DNA of 64,000 nucleotides from Hymenobacter convexus (GTDB lineage Bacteria; Bacteroidota; Bacteroidia; Cytophagales; Hymenobacteraceae). The notes under the pieces are model-generated. The model ran no database searches. It was not told where the DNA came from and worked only from the letters and a program-made list of their open reading frames with translations. The DNA is taken from assembly GCF_030580955.1 (NCBI RefSeq), contig NZ_JAUQON010000001.1, forward strand, positions 1 through 64,000, written 5' to 3'. The number at the start of each line of letters is the position of its first letter. Position 1 is the first letter of the stretch. Below, piece after piece: positions 27,930-35,600 of this stretch. The position numbers were made by a program, and so were the translations under genes.

Positions 27930-29462
27930 ATGTTCCCTGTTCGCCCCCTCGTCCTCGCGTTTGCCCTGGTGGCTCCGCTGCTGGTTTCGGCCCAAGCCGG
28001 GCTTACCACCGTGCGCATTGACGACACCAAGCCCCAGCAGACCATTGCCCACTTTGGTGCTTCCGATGCCTGGGCCTGCCAGTTTGTAGGCATCTGGCCG
28101 GCGGCTAAAAAAGAGGCCATTGCCGACCTGCTGTTCAGCACCGCCACCGGGCCGGGCGGGCAGCCCAAGGGCATCGGGCTGTCGTTGTGGCGCGTGAACC
28201 TGGGAGCGGGCAGTGCCCAGCAGGGCGAGCAAAGCGGCATCAAGGACGAATGGCGGCGGGCCGAGTCGTTTCTGAACGCCGATGGCAGCTATGATTGGTC
28301 GCGTCAGGCAGGGCAGCAATGGTTTATGCAGGCGGCCCGGCGGCGCGGCGTGCATCAATTTCTGGGCTTTCTGAACAGCCCGCCCGTGGCCTTCACCACC
28401 AACCACAAAGCCTTCGCCACCAATAACCAGCCCAACCTGGACCCCGCCCGCAATGACGATTACGCCACCTACCTCGCCACCGTGCTACAAGGCCTACGCC
28501 GAAAAACCGGCATTACGTTCGACTACCTCAGCCCCGTGAACGAGCCGCAGTGGGACTGGAGCGACGGCGGGCAGGAGGGCAGCCCCTTCCGCAACGAGCA
28601 GGTGGCCGGCATCGCCAAGGCCCTGAGCCGCCAGCTGGTGGCCCAAAAATTGACCACCCAAATTGTAGTGCCCGAAGCCGGCAAGCTCGACTATCTGTTC
28701 GCGGTGGCCGACAAGCCGGACCGCGGCAACCAACTGGCCACTTTCTGGGGCGACAGCACGGCCGCTACCTACCTCGGTGCTACGCCCCGCGTGGCCCGCA
28801 TCGGCGCCGGGCACGGCTATTTTACCACCTCGCCCTATGCGCAGGAAGTGAAGACCCGCCAGCAGCTGGCGGCCAAAGTGCAGGCCCTGCCCGGGCTGGC
28901 CTATTGGCAATCAGAATACTGCATCCTCGGCGATAACGGCGGCGAAATCAATGGCAACCCCCGCGACCTGGGCATCGCGCCGGCGCTGTATGTGGCCCGG
29001 GCCATCCACACCGACCTGGCCGTGGCCAACGCCACTTCCTGGCAGTGGTGGCTGGCCGTGTCGCCCTACAACTACAAGGACGGCCTCGTGTACATCGACA
29101 AAAACAAAACCGACGGCAACTACTACCCCAGCAAAATGCTGTGGGCCCTGGGCAACTACAGCCGCTTCCTGCGGCCGGGCACCGTGCGTTTTTCGACTAG
29201 CCTCGATGCACCGGCCGCAGGGAAATTATTGGTGTCGGCTTACCAGGACGCTAAAGGCAAGCAATTGATAACCATTGTGGTGAACGATGCTGACGCGCCT
29301 GCTGAACTACGTCTTCAACTGGCGCGGCGGCGCCTTGGCGCGGGCCGTAGCTACGTCACGTCTGCCACGGCCGACTTGCAGCCCGGCCCTGCCGTGGCGG
29401 CTGGGCAGGCCTTGCACATCGCGCCGCGCTCCATCACCACGTTGGTGAGTGAATTGCGGTAG
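27930..29462 (+). CDS. Endo-beta-1,6-galactanase-like GH30 (subfamily 5 type)
   Basis: 510 residues with signal peptide MFPVRPLVLAFALVAPLLVSAQ. GH30 strings: HFGASDAWACQFVGIWP, GIGLSLWRVNLGAGS, acid/base E205 in SPVNEPQWDW, nucleophile E329 in YWQSEYCILGDNGG, WQWWLAVSPYNYKDGL, plus a C-terminal beta domain. The SPVNEPQW and QSEYC motifs with the tryptophan-rich WQWW stretch resemble GH30_5 endo-beta-1,6-galactanases, which cut the side chains of arabinogalactan proteins. It follows the GH43 gene by 7 nt. The specificity is inferred from motif style and context. Confidence 0.85.
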   Translation: MFPVRPLVLAFALVAPLLVSAQAGLTTVRIDDTKPQQTIAHFGASDAWACQFVGIWPAAKKEAIADLLFSTATGPGGQPKGIGLSLWRVNLGAGSAQQGEQSGIKDEWRRAESFLNADGSYDWSRQAGQQWFMQAARRRGVHQFLGFLNSPPVAFTTNHKAFATNNQPNLDPARNDDYATYLATVLQGLRRKTGITFDYLSPVNEPQWDWSDGGQEGSPFRNEQVAGIAKALSRQLVAQKLTTQIVVPEAGKLDYLFAVADKPDRGNQLATFWGDSTAATYLGATPRVARIGAGHGYFTTSPYAQEVKTRQQLAAKVQALPGLAYWQSEYCILGDNGGEINGNPRDLGIAPALYVARAIHTDLAVANATSWQWWLAVSPYNYKDGLVYIDKNKTDGNYYPSKMLWALGNYSRFLRPGTVRFSTSLDAPAAGKLLVSAYQDAKGKQLITIVVNDADAPAELRLQLARRRLGAGRSYVTSATADLQPGPAVAAGQALHIAPRSITTLVSELR

Positions 29463-29490
29463 CTTTGGCTGCGACGATAGGCTGATTTGT

Positions 29491-29594
29491 CTGTCATCCT
29501 GAGCGTAGCGAAGGACCTTATCTCGTTCGCATTAGCTGAGTTACTGCCAATGATTCTTCGGTGATAAGGTCCTTCGCTGCGCTCAGGATGACAG
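29491..29594. repeat. Intergenic inverted repeat, GAAGGACCTTATC family (copy 2)
   Basis: 32-nt arms (29491-29522 and 29563-29594) with one mismatch; same core as 4612-4727. It lies 28 bases after the GH30 stop and before the GH51 start. The right arm is open in the GH51 frame and could mislead a start prediction (SFAALRMT residues). Confidence 0.88.
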
Positions 29595-29638
29595 CCGATA
29601 AAAAGACTTTTAACCACTCTTCTCTTCTCCACTTTCCC

Positions 29639-31189
29639 GTGCGCCTCTTATCCTCCCTCACCACTCTCCTGGCCGCCGCCCTGCCGCTGCTGGCCCCCGC
29701 CCAAACCGTGCAGCTTACCGTCCAGCCCGGCGACCCCAAGCTTCTCATCAGCAAACACATTCAGGGGCAGTTTGCCGAGCACCTGGGGCGCTGCATTTAC
29801 GACGGCTTTTGGGTGGATGAGAAGCTGAACGTGCCCAAGCAGGGCCGCATTCGGATGGACGTGGTGCAGGCGCTGCAGCGCATTCACGTGCCCAACCTGC
29901 GCTGGCCCGGCGGCTGCTTCGCCGATACCTACCACTGGCACGACGGCGTGGGCCCCGCCGCCCAGCGCCCCAAGATGCTGAATCTGTGGTGGGGCAACAC
30001 CCTGGAAGATAATAGCTTCGGCACGCACGAGTTTCTGGAGCTGTGCCAGCTGCTCGGCACCGAGCCCTACTTGGCGGCCAACGTGGGCAGCGGCACCGTG
30101 CAAGAAATGGCCGGCTGGATGGAATACCTCAACTCGAACGAGGACACGCCCCTGGTGCTGGAGCGCCGCCGAAACGGCCACCCCGAACCCTATAAGGTGA
30201 GCTGGTGGGGCATCGGCAACGAAAGCTGGGGCTGCGGCGGTAACATGACCGCCCAGTACTACACCGACGTGTACAAGCGCTACGCCACCTTCGCCCACGA
30301 CTACCCCGGCACTAGGCTGAAGAAGATTGTGAGCGGCGCCAACGGCGACGACGCCAACTGGACCGAGACGTGCATGAAAAACATCCCGCTCAACCAGATG
30401 TGGGGCCTCACCCTGCACCAGTACACGCTGCCCACCGGCAGCTGGAGCGGCAGCAAGGGCAAGGCCACCGGCTTCGGCGAAGACCAGTACTTCAGCACCC
30501 TGCGCAACTGCCTGCGCATGGACGCCATCGTGGCCCGCCACGCGGCCATCATGGACAAGTACGACAAGGACAAGCGCGTGGCCCTGCTGGTAGACGAGTG
30601 GGGCGTGTGGACCGACGTGGAGCCCGGCACCAACCCCGGCTTTCTGTACCAGCAAAACTCCCTGCGCGATGCGCTGGTGGCCGGCACCACCCTCAACATC
30701 TTCAACAACCACTGCGACCGGGTGAAGGGCGCCAACCTGGCCCAGGCCGTGAACGTGCTGCAGGCCGTCATCCTCACCGATAAGGAAAAGATGCTGCTCA
30801 CGCCCACCTACCACGTCTTCGACCTCTACCAGGTGCACCAGGACGCGGAGTTTCTGCCCGTGCAGTTCAGTAGCCCCGACTACGTGTTCGGCAACGAGAA
30901 AATCCCGGCCCTGAACGCCTCCGCCTCGAAAGACAAGAGCGGCGCCGTCCATATTTCCCTCGTCAACCTCGACCCCAACAAGCCCTTGACTATCGAAACC
31001 TCCCTGCCCGGCGTGAGCTGGAAAACCGTGACCGGCCGCGTGCTGACCTCGGCGAAAATCAACGACTACAACACCTTCGACAAGCCCAACACCGTAGCCC
31101 TGGCCGATTTTAAAGGCGCCAAAAAGAAGGGCGACAAGCTGGCCGTGACGCTCCCGGCCAAGTCGGTGGTGGTGCTGGAATTGAAGTAG
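29639..31189 (+). CDS. Alpha-L-arabinofuranosidase, GH51
   Basis: 516 residues from the GTG at 29639, chosen because (V)RLLSSLTTLLAAALPLLAPAQ is a signal peptide. An upstream in-frame extension would be encoded by the inverted repeat. GH51 features: ISKHIQGQFAEHLGRCIYDGFW, NLRWPGGCFADTYHWHDGVGP, acid/base E195 in WGIGNESWGCGG, nucleophile E320 in LLVDEWGVW, and a C-terminal beta-sandwich. The family removes alpha-L-arabinofuranose from arabinan, arabinoxylan and arabinogalactan. Here it likely takes arabinose caps from galactan side chains in the periplasm. Confidence 0.96.
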   Translation: MRLLSSLTTLLAAALPLLAPAQTVQLTVQPGDPKLLISKHIQGQFAEHLGRCIYDGFWVDEKLNVPKQGRIRMDVVQALQRIHVPNLRWPGGCFADTYHWHDGVGPAAQRPKMLNLWWGNTLEDNSFGTHEFLELCQLLGTEPYLAANVGSGTVQEMAGWMEYLNSNEDTPLVLERRRNGHPEPYKVSWWGIGNESWGCGGNMTAQYYTDVYKRYATFAHDYPGTRLKKIVSGANGDDANWTETCMKNIPLNQMWGLTLHQYTLPTGSWSGSKGKATGFGEDQYFSTLRNCLRMDAIVARHAAIMDKYDKDKRVALLVDEWGVWTDVEPGTNPGFLYQQNSLRDALVAGTTLNIFNNHCDRVKGANLAQAVNVLQAVILTDKEKMLLTPTYHVFDLYQVHQDAEFLPVQFSSPDYVFGNEKIPALNASASKDKSGAVHISLVNLDPNKPLTIETSLPGVSWKTVTGRVLTSAKINDYNTFDKPNTVALADFKGAKKKGDKLAVTLPAKSVVVLELK

Positions 31190-31211
31190 AGGATGTCGCG
31201 CTGGCAGCGCG

Positions 31212-31328
31212 GGCGCCTCACCCCTTGACCCCCTCTCCTCAGGGAGCGGGGGCACCGGACTTGCGCGTTTACGAACCGTTGAACGCACCCCCTCTCCCTG
31301 AGGAGAGGGGGCCGGGGGGTGAGGCGCC
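31212..31328. repeat. Intergenic inverted repeat, GGCGCCTCACC family (copy 2)
   Basis: Outer arms GGCGCCTCACCCC (31212-31224) and GGGGTGAGGCGCC (31316-31328) pair perfectly; inner CCCCCTCTCC / GGAGAGGGGG arms follow. It begins 22 bases after the GH51 stop. Confidence 0.85.
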
Positions 31329-31354
31329 ACGTCAGAACAAGTCACTGGAACTAT

Positions 31355-32359
31355 ATGAACATGAATATGAGAACCAACTGGCTGGCCTTCCTATTCGCCA
31401 TCCTCCTCCCCACTCTGGCCGCTGCCCAGCCGGCCCGTTCCATCCGCCTGCAGGTGCCGCTGGATTCCATTCAGCTGAGCGACCCGTTTATTCTGGCCGA
31501 TAAGAAGACGCACCTCTACTACATGACCGGCACCGGCGGCCTGCTCTGGAAAAGCCGCGACCTGAAGCGCTGGGACGGCCCCTACGCCGTGGCCCAGCCC
31601 GACCCCGCCTCCTGGATGGGCCCGAAGCCCATGATTTGGGCGGCCGAAATTCACCCCTACAAAGGCAAGTATTACTACTTCGCCACTTTCACTAACGAAG
31701 CCCTGAAAATCAGCGCCACCGACGGCCGCCAGCTGGACCGCCGGGCCTGCCACGTGCTGGTGAGCGACCGGCCCGACGGCCCTTACAAGCCCATGCGCGA
31801 CGCCACTTACCTGCCCGCCAACCGCCTGACGCTGGATGCCACGCTCTGGGTGGAAAAGGACCAGCCCTACCTCGTGTACTGCGATGAATGGCTGAACGAT
31901 ATGAACGGCACCGTGGAGAAAATTGCCCTCAAGCCCGACCTGAGCGGCACTACGGGCGAGGCCCAGGTGTTATTCCGCGCCACTGACTCGCCCTGGAGCC
32001 GCGAGGACCCGCGCTCCGGCCCCGCGCGGCCCAATAAAGTGACCGACGGCCCTTACGTCTTCCGCACCGGCACCGGCCGCCTGGGCATGGTCTGGACCAG
32101 CTGGATTTATGACGTGTACACCCAGGGCGTGGCCTATTCCACCAGCGGCACTCTGGCCGGGCCCTGGACACAGGAGCCCAGCCCCATCACGCCGCCCAAC
32201 TTCGGCCACGGCATGCTGTTCAAGTCCTTCGAGGGCAAGTCGCTGATGGCCATTCACAGCCACCGCAGCGAGGGCGGGCGCTACATCCGCGTGCCCCACC
32301 TGTTCGAGGTAGATTTGACCGGCGACAAGCTGGTGCTGGGCAAGGCTTATCGGCCTTGA
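31355..32359 (+). CDS. Secreted glycoside hydrolase family 43-like enzyme
   Basis: 334 residues from the ATG at 31355 (ATGs at 31361 and 31367 are equally possible); signal peptide MNMNMRTNWLAFLFAILLPTLAAAQ. GH43-like propeller: LSDPFILADKKTHLYYM, WAAEIHPYKGKYYYFATF, TLDATLWVEKDQPYLVYC, VTDGPYVFRTGTGRLGMVW, and a late GHGMLFKSFEGKSLMAIHSHR. The place where GH43 usually has the acid Glu reads TDGP, a variant also familiar from this branch of the family. An arabinose- or galactose-releasing exo role is likely; substrate not fixed. Inverted repeats bracket it on both sides. Confidence 0.8.
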   Translation: MNMNMRTNWLAFLFAILLPTLAAAQPARSIRLQVPLDSIQLSDPFILADKKTHLYYMTGTGGLLWKSRDLKRWDGPYAVAQPDPASWMGPKPMIWAAEIHPYKGKYYYFATFTNEALKISATDGRQLDRRACHVLVSDRPDGPYKPMRDATYLPANRLTLDATLWVEKDQPYLVYCDEWLNDMNGTVEKIALKPDLSGTTGEAQVLFRATDSPWSREDPRSGPARPNKVTDGPYVFRTGTGRLGMVWTSWIYDVYTQGVAYSTSGTLAGPWTQEPSPITPPNFGHGMLFKSFEGKSLMAIHSHRSEGGRYIRVPHLFEVDLTGDKLVLGKAYRP

Positions 32360-32380
32360 CTGTGCCGGTAGAGAGTGAAA

Positions 32381-32532
32381 AGCACGTCATGTCGAGTGCA
32401 GTCGAGACATCTTGCGTGTTGTCACTAATTCAATCAGCTGGCTCCCCTCTCCTTTGGGAGAGGGGCCGGGGGTGAGGCGCCACGCCAGAACGAAGCACGC
32501 AAAATGTCTCGGCAAGCTCAATAAGACGTGCT
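32381..32532. repeat. Composite intergenic repeat (AGCACGTCATGTCGAG outer arms)
   Basis: Outer arms at 32381-32418 and 32496-32532 are imperfect inverted copies (CGTCATGTCGAGTGCAGTCGAGACAT type). Inside lies half of a GGCGCCTCACC-family element (32440-32490). It looks like one repeat inserted into or fused with another, between the GH43 stop and the GH128 promoter. Confidence 0.7.
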
Positions 32533-32555
32533 TAACAGGCTAAAAATCACGGGGC

Positions 32556-32619
32556 GAATATGCCCCCTTTTTTTACGCGAAATGCCCCCGTTGCTGGCTC
32601 ATGGGCCGAAGTAGTATTG
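32556..32619 (+). promoter_or_regulatory. Predicted HTCS-controlled promoter of the GH128 gene
   Basis: Box 1 GAATATGCCCCC (32556-32567), box 2 CGAAATGCCCCC (32578-32589), period 22. A 22-bp gap leads to TAGTATTG (32612-32619), a one-mismatch TAnnTTTG. The spacing is the same as before SusC1. The GH128 ATG lies 76 bases further on. Confidence 0.68.
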
Positions 32620-32694
32620 TCTGGCGAAAGCAAGGTCGGGTTGAAACCGGCCGCCGCCTGACGTTTCCACTTCCACCATTTTCCCCACCCAGCA

Positions 32695-35600
32695 ATGGTA
32701 AACTTTTCCCCTCAACGGGCGCCGTGGCGGCGTCCTATCTATCTGTTAATGACCCTGGCCTGGGCCTGGCTGGCCAGCACGGCCGCCCTGGCCCAATCGA
32801 CGGCCAACGACCTGACGGCCGCCTGGCTCGGCACCATCGACCAGGCCAATTTGCAGGTGACCGGCCTGCCCGCCAACGGTCGGGTGGCGCAGCTGCTTTC
32901 GGGCAGCCAGTACTCGGCCGGCGCCACTATTAAAGTGGTGAATGGGGCCGGCGTGCCGGTAGCCAAGAATACGGTGCTCGCCAGCGGCCTCAGCATCGTG
33001 GTGACCAGCGCCAGCGGTGCCCCCAAGAGCTATGCGTTGCAAGCCAACGGCGCGGCCCTGCCGGTGCAAACCGTCAGCAACGCCCCCAGCAGCACGCAGG
33101 CCAGCATCACGAACAGCATCCTGAGCATCAGCGGGGACTCGGAGTATCACTTCACGGGGAGCAACCCGCTGCCGGGCACGATGATAGATATGCAGGGCGA
33201 CAACGTGTGGCTGTATTTTGAGGGCGTGCGGCCGTCGAAGTTCAACCAGCGGCTGCTGGCGCAGGTGACGGTGAACGGCCAGCGCGCCCAGATTGACACC
33301 ACCGTGCGCCTGGTGCAGTACCTGCAAGGATGCGTACTCATCAGCCAACCCGCTACTTACCAGCCGTTGCAGGCCTACACCGCCGCCAGCCTGGGCGGCA
33401 GCGCCATGCAATTTGACCAGTATACTTACTACAAAACGGCCGAGCTAGGCGCGTTCAACAACGCCATTGCGTCGTTCCGGCTGAAGAAGGGATACATGGC
33501 CACCTTCGCCGAAAATGAGGACGGCACGGGCGCCAGCAAGGTGTACATCGCGCCCGATAACGACATTACCATCAACACGCTGCCGACGAATCTGCAAGGT
33601 AAAATCTCGCTGGTGCGGGTGTTTCCGTGGGCCTGGGTGAGCAAGAAGGGCTGGTGCAGCGCCCCGCTGCTCGGCGACTCGCTGCACGCGGCCTGGAACT
33701 ACAACTGGAACAACAACGGCCAGTCGACGCTGGACATGGAGTACGTGCCGATTCGGCAGACGCAGTACTGGCCCGGTTTTGCTACGACGAACGCCAAGAA
33801 GAAGGTGACCCACCTGCTGGGCTACAACGAGCCTAATTCGACCCAACAGGCCAACATGAGCCCCCAGACGGCCATGCTGAACTGGCCCGGCCTGCTGCAA
33901 TCGGGTCTGCGCGTGGGCTCGCCGGCCCCGACGGACGGCGGCGCCAGCTGGCTGTATTCCTTCATCGACAAGGCCGACTCGGCCGGCTACCGGGTCGACT
34001 ACGTGGCCATTCACTTCTACCGGGGCTGCCAGACGGCCTCGCAGTTCTACGGCTTTCTGAAAGCCATTTATGACCGCACCAAGCGGCCCATCTGGATTAC
34101 GGAATTCAATAACGGCGCCAACTGGACCAGCTCGACGGGCTGCCCCAAGCCGACGTATGCCGAGGAAGCGGCCAAGATTCAGAGCTTCATCACGATGCTC
34201 GACACGGCGCGCATTGTGGAGCGTTACTCGCTGTACCAGTGGGTGGAAGACACGCGCAAGATGTTCGTGACCGACTCGGACCCCAGCTCCATCACGCCGG
34301 CCGGCATTGTGTACCGCGACAAGATTTCGCCCATGGCCTACGACCCCACGCTGGTGCCGCCCACCGTGAGTGTGCCCGTGCCGGTGCCCTTCGGGCGCGG
34401 CAACCTGGCCGTGACGCGCTACGGCAGCAGCTCCTGGACGGGCGGCACCGGCGCCACGCTGCCGGTGTACATCGACGAGTTTGCGCCCGTGAGCGGGCCG
34501 CTGTATTCGGCCGGACAGCTGATGCGGACCGTGAATATTCCGACCGCGAACTACGGGGCCAACTTCGGCTACGTGGGCTCGGCCATGAAAGCCAACGCCG
34601 ACGGGGCCATCGGCATCTCGCCCGACCGCACCAAAATGGCCATTTCGGGCTTCAACTCGGCCACCGGCAACACCAACGTGAATGGCGGCACCTCGCCCCG
34701 CGTGGTGGCCATTCTGGACGCCGACGGCAACCTCGACACCCGCACCGGCTTCTCGGACGGCAACAGCCAGCCCATGCGCACGGCCACCGTCACGGACAGC
34801 GCCACGGTGTACATCGCCTACGGCAACAACAGCTACGGCCTGCGCCACGCCTCGCTGCCCCGCACCGTGACCAACACGCCGCAGACGCGCACGGGCGTCA
34901 CCATCTTCCCCACTATCAGCCTCAAAAAGCTGGCCGTATACGAAGGCAACCTGTACTTCACCACCTCCACCGTGCCGGGCGCGGCTTCGACCTCCGGCGG
35001 GCCGGTGGCGCCGACGACCACCAAGGTGATGCGCCTGAACGGGATGCCGGGCCGGGCTTCGACGCCCGTCACGCTGCCGGGCCTGCCGGCGCCGTCGTCG
35101 ACCTCGCAGCCGGGTGGCTTCGTCATGTTCGACGTGAACCCCAACGTGCCGGGCTTCGACCTGCTCTACTACACCGACGACACGCCCACGCCCACGCTCA
35201 ACAAGTACACCTTCAACGGCACTACCTGGACGGCGCGTGGCACCTTCACCATCACGGGCCTGAACGACAACCTGCTGCGCGACATGACCGGCACGCTGGT
35301 GCGCGGCGTGCCCACGCTGTACGGGGTGAGCTATACGTCCATCGTGCGCCTCGAAGACCGGGCCACCACCTACACGCTGGCCAATCCGGCCTTCACCAAC
35401 AACCTGAGCGTGACGCAGACGGTGCTGAAAAACAATGCCGCCAGCACCACCTACGCCTACCGTGGCATCGCCTTCACACCCGGCACCCGCGACTCGCTTT
35501 ACGTGCGCGTGCCCCAGACCATCACCTTCAACCCCATTGCCGACCAAATGCAGGGCGCGGCCGATTTTTACCCCAACGCCACTACCACCTCGGGCCTGCA

